NCBI RefSeq assembly: GCF_000422445.1
Contig: NZ_AULU01000012.1
Location: 62,001 to 126,000, forward strand
Length of the DNA: 64,000 bases
Direction: 5' to 3'
From: Paenibacillus assamensis DSM 18201
GTDB taxonomy: Bacteria > Bacillota > Bacilli > Paenibacillales > Paenibacillaceae
Position numbers and translations under genes: made by a program. Position 1 is the first letter of the stretch. Each line of letters starts with the position of its first letter. Below, piece by piece: positions 42,122 to 51,410 of this stretch. The notes under the pieces were generated by a model. The model was given only the letters and a program-made list of their open reading frames with translations. It was not told where the DNA came from and searched no databases.

Positions 42122-42199
42122 ATTTGCTCATTTCTCATCTCCCATCAACAAAGTATTCCATTCACGGTCTCCGATACGGTGTAATGCTTGAATCGTTGC

Positions 42200-42226
42200 A
42201 CCAACTTCACAACAGACACATACAAT
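42200..42226 (+). promoter_or_regulatory. Sigma-K promoter of tgl
   Basis: AC (42200-42201), 17 bases, CATACAAT (42219-42226), exactly the sigma-K pattern AC-N17-CATANNNT. The start codon at 42257 is about 25 bases after the expected transcription start, which rejects the longer frame from 42188. Confidence 0.7.
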
Positions 42227-42256
42227 AGCCTAAATCAAAAATCATGGGGGATAACG

Positions 42257-43075
42257 ATGATTCTGATTCATGGTGTTAGTGCTGAACAAATCAATATGCT
42301 ACCTTTATCTTTCTTAGAAAGAAGTATATTGAACAAGAAACAAAACAGCCCTGTCGTTTATCGTTACGATTCCCTTGGCGCTCTCCATTTTGAACTAAAG
42401 ACAAGAGCTAGTATTGTGGAAGCGGCCAAAGCCCTTGATGCTAGTGGCGCAGACTTTGCTGACTTCGATAAATCGCGATGCAATGAGCAATTTTGGACTC
42501 GTATGGAAAATGGGGGGTTCCAACTGCGGAGCGATGTACTGCCTTCTGATGGAATTAACGATATTTTCCGAAATGGCAAACGATATGCATTCGAATGTTC
42601 GATGGCTATCGTGATGGTGTTATATAAAGGCATATTAGATATACTTCCGAAGCAAACCTTTAATAGGCATTTTCAGGATATCATTTTATATGGCTGGCAT
42701 TATGACAGGGATTTGCCGTTGCGGAAAATAGAAAGTGGTCTAGAGGTTTACCCTGGCGACGTCCAATATTTTAAAAATCCGGACTATGATCCTGAAACAC
42801 CGGAATGGCAAGGAGAAAATGTGGTTGTGCTTGCTGACAATTTGTATTTTGGGCATGGTATCGGAATTCGAACATCGAGAGGGATGATCGATGCTTTGAA
42901 TAAAGCAAGACGACCATTTAGCTACACTTCAGCTTACCTCATGGATGAAGTCGTTATTTTGGAATATGAGTTGCTTCGAACGCTTCCATTGAGGGAGGAG
43001 CGTACCGAAACGGATAACGAAGATGTAGTTATTGCGCATATTGGATCAAGGAAGTGTAGTTATCCCAACCGTTAG
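42257..43075 (+). CDS. tgl: Spore-coat protein-glutamine gamma-glutamyltransferase
   Basis: Transglutaminase that crosslinks coat proteins through Gln-Lys bonds late in sporulation. 272 residues from ATG 42257, near the length of B. subtilis Tgl (245) with a C-terminal extension. The catalytic Cys is C114 in KRYAFECSMAIVMVLYKGIL, and GGFQLRSDVLPSDGI, YFKNPDYDPETPEWQGENVVVL and FGHGIGI are family segments. GGGGGA sets the start. A sigma-K-type promoter precedes it, so it is expressed in the mother cell. Flanked by its own terminator. Confidence 0.94.
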   Translation: MILIHGVSAEQINMLPLSFLERSILNKKQNSPVVYRYDSLGALHFELKTRASIVEAAKALDASGADFADFDKSRCNEQFWTRMENGGFQLRSDVLPSDGINDIFRNGKRYAFECSMAIVMVLYKGILDILPKQTFNRHFQDIILYGWHYDRDLPLRKIESGLEVYPGDVQYFKNPDYDPETPEWQGENVVVLADNLYFGHGIGIRTSRGMIDALNKARRPFSYTSAYLMDEVVILEYELLRTLPLREERTETDNEDVVIAHIGSRKCSYPNR

Positions 43076-43116
43076 TTCTAGGTATGGGTATCGTTAAGTT
43101 GCTTATAGTCTATGTA

Positions 43117-43155
43117 CCTTCAAGTACGTCATGGCGGCGTATTTGAAGGCTTTTT
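43117..43155 (+). terminator. Terminator of tgl
   Basis: CCTTCAAGTACG / CGTATTTGAAGG stem, then CTTTTT. Confidence 0.88.
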
Positions 43156-43236
43156 ATTTTCTGAAATACAGGCAATTATCCATAACTTTACCTTAATCCG
43201 TTCATCTACTGTAGAAGTGGGAAAGGAGAGGTAGGC

Positions 43237-43608
43237 ATGGTGAAATATTCAACTGGCATTTTACGTAAGGCACCAAGGACGAACTATGCTTTGGTAGATG
43301 TGGTGAACGTAAATAATCGTCATAGTCGAAGCGTTACAGTTCAAGTGTTTGATTGGTCGGACGGAAATCCTGTTCCGTTAAAGTTAGTTCCGTATAGTTT
43401 GAGAACTTGCAGGATTAGAGTTGGACCTAATAAATCGATATATGTGTACGCGGATGTATCAAAGGTAAAATTTAAGTACGAGGTTCGTATCACACAGTCA
43501 GATGCGCGTGATTTGATTTCCAACGTAACAGGCGTTACGAAAGTTACCTTTGCCCCACAGGCAGGAGACACCGTGCTTCAGCATAATTTGGTGCGGATTT
43601 CATCGTGA
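43237..43608 (+). CDS. Conserved small protein of unknown function (123 aa)
   Basis: No family is assigned. The protein is beta-rich with no signal peptide: NYALVDVVNVNNRHSRSVTVQVFDWSDGNPVPL, then PNKSIYVYADVSKVKFKYEVRI. Proteins with this VxVxNxxxxxRxVTVxVFDW pattern occur in Bacillus and Paenibacillus and some are linked to the spore surface, which I give from memory and cannot check. A strong AAAGGAGAGG site precedes the ATG. Neighbour of tgl but with no clear sigma-K promoter of its own. The convergent hairpin 43653-43714 ends it. Confidence 0.7.
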   Translation: MVKYSTGILRKAPRTNYALVDVVNVNNRHSRSVTVQVFDWSDGNPVPLKLVPYSLRTCRIRVGPNKSIYVYADVSKVKFKYEVRITQSDARDLISNVTGVTKVTFAPQAGDTVLQHNLVRISS

Positions 43609-43652
43609 AGGTTGGTTGGAGCTAGTATCTAGACCGGTTAAGTTCGGCATTC

Positions 43653-43714
43653 AGAACAAACCAAACACAGCAGAAACTGGCGTGTTGATTTAAATGCTGT
43701 GTTTGGACTGTTCT
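43653..43714. terminator. Bidirectional hairpin between convergent genes
   Basis: AGAACA..CCAAACACAGCA (43653-43672) pairs with TGCTGTGTTTGG..TGTTCT (43695-43714), 18 bp with two-base bulges, between convergent genes at 43608 and 43778. Confidence 0.65.
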
Positions 43715-43777
43715 TAGGTTACTGCAAATGTTTATTGATGTGTGTTGGTTATCATAGTTGTGAATGGTATCGTCCAT

Positions 43778-44929
43778 CTATCTTAATTTGCTAAAAAACG
43801 TTCGTATTTTCTCCGCAAGCATTCTTGGCTGCTCAGCGGCTACGAAATGTCCTCCTGTATGCAGCTCCTCCCAACTCAAAATGTTAGGAAACATTCGCTC
43901 CACGTATTCTTTTGGAGGACGTTCATGTGCTTGTGTTGCGGTTAGAGCAACACCAAGTGGTACTTGAGAAATGTCATGCTCGTCTGGCCATTTCGTATGC
44001 TTGCCTTCAAAATAAAAGCGGTTGGATGCATTCATCGTTTGGGTGAACCAATACAAAGACACATTTGCCAGTAAGCTTTCTTTATTAATATGTTGCTCTA
44101 GATTTGCGTTTTGTGGCCCTGTCCACAAGTACCATTTCTCTAAAATAAATGCAGCGAGCCCCACAGGGGAGTCATGGAGCGAGTAGGCTAATGTCTGTGG
44201 CTTTGTGCCAAGTATATGCGCATAACCGCCTTCTTCGTTATACCACTGCTTACAGCAATCAAGGTATTTTTGCTCCGCCTCAGATAGAGCGGTATCCTTT
44301 GCTATGTAAGGGCTTGGATTGCCTGGGGAAGTAGTGTGATAGCCGATTACGTATTCAGGATAGTCCAAGCAAAGTAAACCTAGAATGCTCGCTCCAAGAT
44401 CATAGCCATGGGCAGCAAACTTATGGTAGCCCAATCCGTGCATTAACTTTACAAGGATATCTGCTGCCTGCCGATCCTCAAACCCAGATGATACAGGAAT
44501 GTCTGAGAATCCATGCCCTGGAATGGAAGGGATTACCACATCAAAGGAATTCTCGGGATTGCCGCCATACCGTTCAGGATTAGTCAGGTAAGGGATAAGA
44601 TCTAGCATTTCGTAAAAGGTGCTTGGCCAACCATGAGGAAGCAAGATCGGCATCGGATTACGACCGTTTCCGCGAACATGGACATAGTGTATTTCAAGCC
44701 CATCAATTGTCATTTTGAAATTAGGATGCGAGTTGATTTTGGATTCCACTTTACGCCAGTCGAACTCATGTCTCCAACAGCTGACCATTTCTTTTACCCA
44801 ATTTAATGGAGTGCCGTATTCCCACTGAGAGTTAGAGATTTCATCTGGCCACCGAGTTAGATCTAGGCGTTGATAAAGGTCGTCAATTTCTTTGCGATCG
44901 ATGTTTACCGTAAAAGGTGTACCGTTCAT
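43778..44929 (-). CDS. Epoxide hydrolase-family alpha/beta hydrolase
   Basis: 383 residues of the microsomal-type epoxide hydrolase family: an N-terminal EHN domain (about 1-110, with NIDRKEIDDLYQRLDLTRWPDEI and WKHEFDWRKVESKIN-like WRHEFDWRKVESKIN), then the alpha/beta fold with oxyanion HGWP, nucleophile Asp in AAHGYDLGASI, and the closing GGHFVAAEQP with the catalytic His. Substrate is unknown; members open epoxides or hydrolyse esters. ATG 44929 follows AAGGAG by eight bases. Divergent from the CGNR regulator, which may control it. Confidence 0.91.
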   Translation of the reverse strand: MNGTPFTVNIDRKEIDDLYQRLDLTRWPDEISNSQWEYGTPLNWVKEMVSCWRHEFDWRKVESKINSHPNFKMTIDGLEIHYVHVRGNGRNPMPILLPHGWPSTFYEMLDLIPYLTNPERYGGNPENSFDVVIPSIPGHGFSDIPVSSGFEDRQAADILVKLMHGLGYHKFAAHGYDLGASILGLLCLDYPEYVIGYHTTSPGNPSPYIAKDTALSEAEQKYLDCCKQWYNEEGGYAHILGTKPQTLAYSLHDSPVGLAAFILEKWYLWTGPQNANLEQHINKESLLANVSLYWFTQTMNASNRFYFEGKHTKWPDEHDISQVPLGVALTATQAHERPPKEYVERMFPNILSWEELHTGGHFVAAEQPRMLAEKIRTFFSKLR

Positions 44930-45181
44930 AGATGACACTCCTTGTCCATATGAGGTTGTAAATGATGATAAGAAAATCTGATATTTCTGAAATTAAAATA
45001 CATAGACATATGAAACTGAAAATTAGGTTGAACGCTGTGATAATCGGGAGTACTCTGATAAACTTTTGTTACATAGATTCGTAAGATCTGCTTGTGTAAT
45101 TGCTGCCATTAAGATGAGGAGATGCTTCTAGTTGTGGGCGGCATGTTGGAAATCGTTCATTCATTTACATGTTATTATATG

Positions 45182-45239
45182 ACCGTTTAAATTAATTTAC
45201 TGGTTAATTAACCGTTAAAACTATTTTATTGGTTAATGT
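45182..45239. promoter_or_regulatory. Two 29-bp direct repeats in the divergent promoter region
   Basis: Unit 1 (45182-45210) and unit 2 (45211-45239) agree at about 23 of 29 positions; the frame is ACCGTT.AAA.TA.TTTA.TGGTTAAT. GGTTAATTAACC (45202-45213) is a palindrome at the junction. Likely binding sites for the regulator encoded at 45266. Confidence 0.55.
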
Positions 45240-45265
45240 TGGGCTAGTCAATAGAGGTGTTGACG

Positions 45266-45820
45266 ATGAATACAGCGTATAAGGAACTTGAGCTTCTCGC
45301 GGATTTTTTTAATACATACGATAGAAGGACGCGCTTTGAAGGGGATGTTGGAGTAGAACATTTGCAGCATTCACAGCACTTATATGCTTGGTTGCTTGAG
45401 CATCAACTGATTGGTGAACAGGATGAAGTGACGGAGCAAGTGCTGGAGCGGGCATTGGAATTGAGAATGAAAGCTAGAAAAATGATCGTAAACAATGAGT
45501 TCGACCAGGCAGGGGATGGATGGGAAGCTGTGAATGAGCTGATGCACCAATTTGCGTTTACGATTCGTTTCTGTAAGGATTCTGCACAGCTGCATCCTGC
45601 TCACCATGATGGAATGAATGGGGTAGCGAGATTAGTCGGGCTTATTTTTGAGCTAAAAAGAAAGCAGATGTGGCATCGAATTCGAGTATGTTCGGCTCCG
45701 GACTGCCAGTGGGTATTTGTAGACCATTCACGTCCGGGAACGGGGAGATGGTGCACGATGAAGGCCTGCGGCAATCGTGCGAAAAATAAGGCATACCGTG
45801 ATCGCAGTAAGCAATTGTAG
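45266..45820 (+). CDS. CGNR zinc-finger transcriptional regulator (ABATE domain)
   Basis: 184 residues: an N-terminal stress-response ABATE domain (about 5-125) and a C-terminal CGNR zinc finger with C...C in CSAPDCQWVFVDHSRPGTGRWC and CGNRAKNKAYRDR, which binds DNA. ATG 45266 follows AGAGGTG by about eight bases. It is divergent from the epoxide hydrolase gene, with tandem 29-bp repeats before it, so autoregulation and control of the hydrolase is the likely arrangement. Ligand unknown. Confidence 0.92.
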   Translation: MNTAYKELELLADFFNTYDRRTRFEGDVGVEHLQHSQHLYAWLLEHQLIGEQDEVTEQVLERALELRMKARKMIVNNEFDQAGDGWEAVNELMHQFAFTIRFCKDSAQLHPAHHDGMNGVARLVGLIFELKRKQMWHRIRVCSAPDCQWVFVDHSRPGTGRWCTMKACGNRAKNKAYRDRSKQL

Positions 45821-45937
45821 GATGAGTATGAATTGAGCACTGCCTGTGAGCTGACTTCATACTTTTTTACTTCGAGAAATCACGCACTACATATGGAAAC
45901 TTGAAATCTTATGCTATTTTAGTTACAAAATAAAGAA

Positions 45938-45968
45938 CAACCGCCTGCTGTGTAGTAGCAGGCGGTTG
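45938..45968 (-). terminator. Terminator of the adhesin gene
   Basis: CAACCGCCTGCT / AGCAGGCGGTTG; on the minus strand it is followed by TTCTTTATTTT. Confidence 0.88.
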
Positions 45969-45984
45969 TGTTATGGAATGAATA

Positions 45985-48900
45985 TTATGATTTCAGCCAT
46001 TTCTTGCGTGTTACTAGCAATGCAGCACCGAGCAGCATCAATACGAAGCCTGCTAGCTGCATAGGCAGGGAGCTTTCTTCTCCTGTCTTAGGTAGTACAT
46101 GGTTAGAAGATTTATCTTTCGTCTTGTCAGGTGTTTCGTTTTTACTCGAACCACCGTCAGAAGGGTTGTCAGTACTGTTGTCTGAACCACCGTCAGAAGG
46201 GTTGTCAGTACTGTTGTCTGAACCACCGTCAGAAGGATTGTCAGTGCCGTTATCTGAACCACCGTCAGAAGGGTTGTCAGTGCCGTTATCTGAACCACCG
46301 TCAGAAGGATTGTCAGTGCCGTTATCTGAACCACCGTCAGAAGGATTGTCAGTACCGTTATCCGAACCACCATCAGAAGGATTGTCCTTATCGTTGTCTG
46401 TGCCACCATCTGGTTGTTCTGGTGTCTCTTCACCACCATCTACTGGTGGGATAATGATTGGCGGCTGTGGTGGAACAGGTTTGCGTTTGTTCTCCACCGT
46501 CACAATTGTTTCTTGTTCAGAAACAATTGTGAATTCCGTAAGTTTCTGCTCAATGAGATAGCCTTCTGGTGCTTTAACCTCTTCAATAAAATATTTCCCA
46601 GGCTTAAGCGTCGGAATGAGCAATTGCCCGTTCTTGTCTGTAGACATGAATGCGAGCGGCTGACCAGCTTGGTCTGTTACTGGCTGTTGATTCGCATCCA
46701 GTAATCTGAATTGTGCATCTGCCAGTGTAACCATCGGTTTGCCTGACTCTATCTTGATGAGCTTCAACGAACCTGCAAGCGGTTCGAACTTATTCTCTAC
46801 CGTTACAACAGTTTCTTTTTCACTTACGATCGTGAACTCGGTTAATTTGTTCTCGATGAGATAGCCTTTAGGCGCAATTACTTCTTCAGCAAAATACTTG
46901 CCAGGCTTCAGAGCAGGAACCTTGATTACTCCATCAGCATCGGTTGTCATCAACGCAAGCGGCTGCCCAGCCTTATCAATAACTGGCTGCTGATTCTCAT
47001 CCAAAATTCTGAACTGAGCGTCCGCGAGTGTAACCGTTGGCTTGCCCGTTTCAATCTTAATGAGTTTCAAGGAACCTGGAAGCGGCTCAGGCTTGTTCTC
47101 AATGTTGAGAACTGTTTCTTTCTCGCTAATGATAACGAATTTTGTTAACTTCTGCTCAATAAGATAGCCATCTGGTGCTTTTACTTCTTCCACAAAATAC
47201 TTACCTTGCTTCAGGGCAGGAACCGTTAGTTCTCCGTTAGTACCCGTTGTCATAAGTGGAAGCGGCTTGCCAGCCTTGTCGGTAACTGGCTGTTGATGCT
47301 CATCCAGCAATCTGAACTGAGCGCCTGCAAGTGTAACGGATGGTTTGCCCGTTTCGAACTTGATGAGCTTCAGGGAACCTGGGAGTGGTTCACGCATATT
47401 TTCTATGGTGACCACCGTCTCCTTGTCACTCACAACATGGAACTCAGTCAAGTTTTGTTCGATGAGATAGCCTGTTGGAGCTACCACTTCTTCAGCAAAG
47501 TACTTACCTGGTTGTAGAGCAGGAATTGTCAGCTGCCCATTCGTGCCCGTCGTTAGTAACGGAAGCGGCTTACCAGCCTTATCGGTAACTGGTTGTTGGT
47601 GCTCATCTAGCAATCTGAACTGAGCGCCTGCAAGTGTGACCGTTGGTTTACCAGTCTCGATCTTGATTAATTTCAAGGAACCTGGAGACTTGTTATTTTC
47701 GATAGTGAACGTTAGCATCTGTTCATCCACAATATTGAATTTCAATGGTGTTGGATCCAGAACATATCCAGTTGGCGCTTTCGTTTCTACTAACTGATAG
47801 CTTCCTACAGGAAGATTGCCTATAGGGAGTCTCCCAGATTGAGCAGTCGTCAATCCACTGCGCAGCGCCTTACCAGTACGATCTTGCAGCTGGAATACAG
47901 CACCAGCAAGTGTCTTGCTAGTATCGCTCGCATCGACTTTCGTCAATTCAACAGAGCCTCTGATCTGCTTATTTCTAGCTGTTAATGTCTTAGATTTTTG
48001 TTGATTGGAGTCAATGGTAAACTTGATTGGTGTGTTATCAAGCTTATAGCCTGTTGGTGCCGCAACTTCAATGAGTTGATAGTTGCCTGGCTTTAAGCCT
48101 TTTACGTCAATCTTACCTTTAACTGTTTTCAAATTCGTATGGCCAGCTACATCTTGATAGCTGCCGCTGCCATCGTCTGCTTGAAGTTTGAACACGGCGC
48201 CATCTAGAAGCTTCGCAGGTGCATCGGCATCAACTTTCGTCAACTCAACTCCCCACTCATCTTTCGTGTTCGGCACTGTAACTGGTACCAATGCTTGGTT
48301 TACTTGAACGCTCTTTCCTGTGCCCGTATATTGTGGATTTAATATATAGCCAGCCGGAGCTTCTAACTCTTTAATGATATACTCGTTGTATTTAAAGTTG
48401 GTAAAAGTAGCTTCGCCATTTGCGTCGGTTACGACTTCTTGCAGCAGCATGCTGCCGCTCTTATCATAGAGACCGAACTTAGCACCGGCTAGTGGTTGCT
48501 TCGTAATTTTGTCTTCTTTAAGGATTTTGATATTTCCTTTTTGAACAATGGTACCGCCGCCGCCAGCTCCGGAAAATTCAACCGTTATATTTTCATTTTT
48601 GTCCTCATTAACGGTTCCTGTAGATTGTCCCTTAAAGGAAACGTTATTTTTAATTTCCTCTTTATCACCTGCATTAATAAAGGAGGTATATTCGAGCAAA
48701 TAAGCAGTTTCCATATCTTTGTTGAACGTAAGTGACAGCGTATTGTCTTTTACATCTAGTGTGTAATCAGCAAGATTAACGGCACTTCCTTTAGTTACGT
48801 TTCCGTTGCTATCTACTTTATAATGATAAAGTTTCACGCTGTCGGGTAGTAAAATCTGATTTGTTGACAACGTATCTGTCAACGTGGAGCCTGCCGTAAT

Positions 48901-51294
48901 ATACGATTGGCTGCGGTTAATATGCACTTGCCAGTAAGCGAACTCAGACTTAGCATCTTTGCCCTGCTGGCCGTTTTTGAACACATATTCTTTTTGGTGC
49001 TTCGGTGTAACTATAGCTGTTTTTTCAAATAAATTTTTTGTTGGGTTGGACCCATCATGCAAGGTAGCCTGGTTACTGTATGAACCTTCAACAGCAAGCC
49101 CTTTAAGGCTTGTCTTATACGTAATACGGTAAGCAGAATGAATCGGCTGATTGAATCGCAGTTCAAAGCCTTTATCACCAGCTGCATTTGTCACCGTGCC
49201 ATCAAACGAATATTCGGAAGGAGGCACGAGTGCTCCCGGTGTAACCGTATTTTGATTACCGGACAGTGTTAGGTGCTGCACTTTGAAAGAATCCTGCAAG
49301 AACGTTTGCTTGCCTTTATAGAAGTCGCGAAGAACAGGATCGTTAACCGTGTGGAGATTGTAGTTAATATCAATCGTCCACGTAATTTCTTTGGTTGTTG
49401 CATCATAAACGCCTGTCTTGTTTCCGTTATCCTGTGTATAGCTGTCAGGTGTAACGGTAGCCGTTTTCGTAATGGAAGGCTGTGAAGCGCCGTTTTCTTC
49501 CCAACTCAAGGTAGCTTTGTTCGAGTATCGCAACTTGTTGGCAGTCGGATCAAACTTTGTCTTATATTTGATTGTAAGTTTCTTATCAATCTGTTTAAGG
49601 AAAGTAAGGGTAAATCCTTCTGAATACTGCGCGTTAGGTGCGATAGTATAATCTTTATTTTTCGTAAAGCCTGATGCAGTCAAGCTATCGACTAGGCTAC
49701 TCTCAATGAACGTCAACTCTTGATTAGGGAAGCGGTCTGTAATGACCACTTTATCCATCGTTTTTTCATCAAAGTTCACCTGAAGCTGCCACTCAATCGT
49801 TTTGTCCGCATAGTTAGTGCCTACCGCAGATTTATGGAAGATGGCTTGAGTGAGCGTTTCTCCCGCCGTAATGTTGTCATTATTGTCGGGAATTACAACC
49901 TTGTTCGTAATGTTTACATCTTGGTGTACACGATGGATTGCCTCTGTCTTGTACTTGATTTCATAGGCATGCTCAATGTCTTTAAGGAATTTCACAGTGA
50001 AGCCGTGACTAACTGTGTCATCGACGACGTAGTCCGTCCCTGCGACGAGCGGAGCGCCAACTTGTGTCGCTTTGCCATTGTCATCAATGATCATCTGCGT
50101 AACGACTACATCGCCTGTTCGCTTCATCTTCGTCTTGTCAAAATGATCTTCGATATAGGCTTTCGCTTGGCCGATACGCTGCTCATTGTAGTTATATTGG
50201 ATGGACCAATTAACCGATTGCGTATCGCGATCGTATTTTACCTTTGTTTTGCCGAGTGGCTTGCTGTACTTTACCTCTACAGTTGATGTTCCCACTAGCG
50301 ACTTACTCAGATTTGTGCCCGTAACCGTTGCCTGATTTTTATAAGAGGCATCTACCGTTCCGTCAATTTTCGTTGTATACGTTACGCGGTAAGCATTATG
50401 TATATCGCCTAATTGTAGTTCGAAACCATCTGCCGTTTGCTGTGGCGTAATGCCTGGAATCGGATTTGTCTCAGGAGTGAGCGTACCGTCCAGCTTAACA
50501 TCCACTTTGTACAAGCGAATGGAACTGAGGTCGATCGTAAGGCCGGCAGGCAGCTTATCTGCAAATACAGCTTGATCGATCTTTTGCTCGCCAGTGTTAA
50601 TATCGACGATCCAGTTTATCTCGCTGGCGTTCATACCTTTGTTGCCTTTTCCTTGCTTGTTCATATCCCCATTGTCTTTACCTTTGAAATGAACGGGGAT
50701 AATGATGGAATCCGCTTCGAATACAAATTCAATATTCTGATGCGTCCCACCTGTAAACTTGTCTTTGTTGAAATATCTCCATACAAAGAAGTCACCTTCT
50801 ATCTCCTGACCGCCTTTAATGAGGTCGTTAAAGGTGAAGGTTACTTTTCCTTCAGGTGTTACGACATACGTTCCGACGTTACCGTCCAATTGACCTTCTA
50901 ATTTACGATCTACTTTGAACTTGTCTGGAAGTTGGAACGTAAAGGTGGAACCATTCCCGTATGGATGACCAGCAGGGAGCTTCCAAGTTAGATCGACCTG
51001 TACTTTTTCATCTAGGTTAGGTCTGACTTGGGTAATATTATTCCCGTTCTCATCGGTGATGGTTACTGAGGTGATGATGTTCGTAGAAATAACACCATAG
51101 GTACTGCCTGTGACACTAGTATGGTTGCCGTAGGTTGCATTCGAAACCGATTGATTAGAATGACTGTTTGTTGGGAATAGGGAAGTACCCTGTCCTGAGT
51201 TTGCAACAACTAGTGAAGGAGGCAGCACAAGATTCACCAGAATTGAGATGACCAGTAGGCCACAGAAAAACGTTCTAGTGTTGTGCCTATGCAT
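45985..51294 (-). CDS. LPXTG-anchored giant adhesin with collagen-binding and SpaA/Cna-B repeats
   Basis: 1769-residue cell-wall-anchored surface protein. Signal peptide (1-31), then adhesin modules of the collagen-binding/SpaA type repeated several times (about 55-900; e.g. VNWSIQYNYNEQRIG, IEWQLQVNFDEKTMD, ITWTIDINYN), then seven prealbumin-like SpaA/Cna-B stalk domains (about 910-1605), each with a Lys near GSLKLIK, Glu in the ...EEVxAPxGYLIE segment and closing Asn of VTIEN, as needed for isopeptide bonds. A DNPSDGGSDNGT spacer (about 1630-1710) leads to LPKTGEE (about 1733), a hydrophobic helix and a basic end. AAAGGAGAG sets the ATG. The sortase gene is directly upstream. Confidence 0.94.
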   Translation of the reverse strand: MHRHNTRTFFCGLLVISILVNLVLPPSLVVANSGQGTSLFPTNSHSNQSVSNATYGNHTSVTGSTYGVISTNIITSVTITDENGNNITQVRPNLDEKVQVDLTWKLPAGHPYGNGSTFTFQLPDKFKVDRKLEGQLDGNVGTYVVTPEGKVTFTFNDLIKGGQEIEGDFFVWRYFNKDKFTGGTHQNIEFVFEADSIIIPVHFKGKDNGDMNKQGKGNKGMNASEINWIVDINTGEQKIDQAVFADKLPAGLTIDLSSIRLYKVDVKLDGTLTPETNPIPGITPQQTADGFELQLGDIHNAYRVTYTTKIDGTVDASYKNQATVTGTNLSKSLVGTSTVEVKYSKPLGKTKVKYDRDTQSVNWSIQYNYNEQRIGQAKAYIEDHFDKTKMKRTGDVVVTQMIIDDNGKATQVGAPLVAGTDYVVDDTVSHGFTVKFLKDIEHAYEIKYKTEAIHRVHQDVNITNKVVIPDNNDNITAGETLTQAIFHKSAVGTNYADKTIEWQLQVNFDEKTMDKVVITDRFPNQELTFIESSLVDSLTASGFTKNKDYTIAPNAQYSEGFTLTFLKQIDKKLTIKYKTKFDPTANKLRYSNKATLSWEENGASQPSITKTATVTPDSYTQDNGNKTGVYDATTKEITWTIDINYNLHTVNDPVLRDFYKGKQTFLQDSFKVQHLTLSGNQNTVTPGALVPPSEYSFDGTVTNAAGDKGFELRFNQPIHSAYRITYKTSLKGLAVEGSYSNQATLHDGSNPTKNLFEKTAIVTPKHQKEYVFKNGQQGKDAKSEFAYWQVHINRSQSYITAGSTLTDTLSTNQILLPDSVKLYHYKVDSNGNVTKGSAVNLADYTLDVKDNTLSLTFNKDMETAYLLEYTSFINAGDKEEIKNNVSFKGQSTGTVNEDKNENITVEFSGAGGGGTIVQKGNIKILKEDKITKQPLAGAKFGLYDKSGSMLLQEVVTDANGEATFTNFKYNEYIIKELEAPAGYILNPQYTGTGKSVQVNQALVPVTVPNTKDEWGVELTKVDADAPAKLLDGAVFKLQADDGSGSYQDVAGHTNLKTVKGKIDVKGLKPGNYQLIEVAAPTGYKLDNTPIKFTIDSNQQKSKTLTARNKQIRGSVELTKVDASDTSKTLAGAVFQLQDRTGKALRSGLTTAQSGRLPIGNLPVGSYQLVETKAPTGYVLDPTPLKFNIVDEQMLTFTIENNKSPGSLKLIKIETGKPTVTLAGAQFRLLDEHQQPVTDKAGKPLPLLTTGTNGQLTIPALQPGKYFAEEVVAPTGYLIEQNLTEFHVVSDKETVVTIENMREPLPGSLKLIKFETGKPSVTLAGAQFRLLDEHQQPVTDKAGKPLPLMTTGTNGELTVPALKQGKYFVEEVKAPDGYLIEQKLTKFVIISEKETVLNIENKPEPLPGSLKLIKIETGKPTVTLADAQFRILDENQQPVIDKAGQPLALMTTDADGVIKVPALKPGKYFAEEVIAPKGYLIENKLTEFTIVSEKETVVTVENKFEPLAGSLKLIKIESGKPMVTLADAQFRLLDANQQPVTDQAGQPLAFMSTDKNGQLLIPTLKPGKYFIEEVKAPEGYLIEQKLTEFTIVSEQETIVTVENKRKPVPPQPPIIIPPVDGGEETPEQPDGGTDNDKDNPSDGGSDNGTDNPSDGGSDNGTDNPSDGGSDNGTDNPSDGGSDNGTDNPSDGGSDNSTDNPSDGGSDNSTDNPSDGGSSKNETPDKTKDKSSNHVLPKTGEESSLPMQLAGFVLMLLGAALLVTRKKWLKS
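46151..46388 (-). repeat. 36-bp coding tandem repeat (Ser/Asp/Gly/Pro spacer)
   Basis: Six complete units and a partial seventh, starting at 46151 and then every 36 bases (46187, 46223, 46259, 46295, 46331, 46367). They encode DNPSDGGSDN(G/S)T. In-frame copy-number change would alter stalk length. Confidence 0.88.
46485..47685 (-). repeat. Four near-identical SpaA/Cna-B domain repeats, period about 306 bp
   Basis: Each unit begins GSLKLIK(I/F)E(T/S)GKP and carries TLA(G/D)AQFR(L/I)LD..QQPV, TNGxLxxPAL.PGKYF.EEV.AP.GYLIE. The middle pair is nearly the same at DNA level, a sign of recent duplication or gene conversion. Confidence 0.85.
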
Positions 51295-51410
51295 AGATTC
51301 TCTCCTTTTCTTGTGTAGTATTTTATATGAAATTGATCAGTGGTTTTTCCAGTTGATCAATAACTATAACGGATTTCTATTGTGATCGGATGGATATGGG
51401 TTTGTCAAAT

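Noticed and set aside
43160-43236. Sigma-K-like -10 box CATAACTT before the 123-residue protein
   Set aside because: The -35 AC at 16-18 bases is missing, so the promoter was not called.
46151-46388. Regular 36-bp repeats that could look like a CRISPR array
   Set aside because: Units are contiguous with no spacers, lie in a coding frame and encode a surface-protein stalk; no cas genes in the window.
45968-46561. 197-codon plus-strand frame reading PPSEGLSV repeats
   Set aside because: Antisense shadow of the 36-bp coding repeat of the adhesin; no ribosome site of note.
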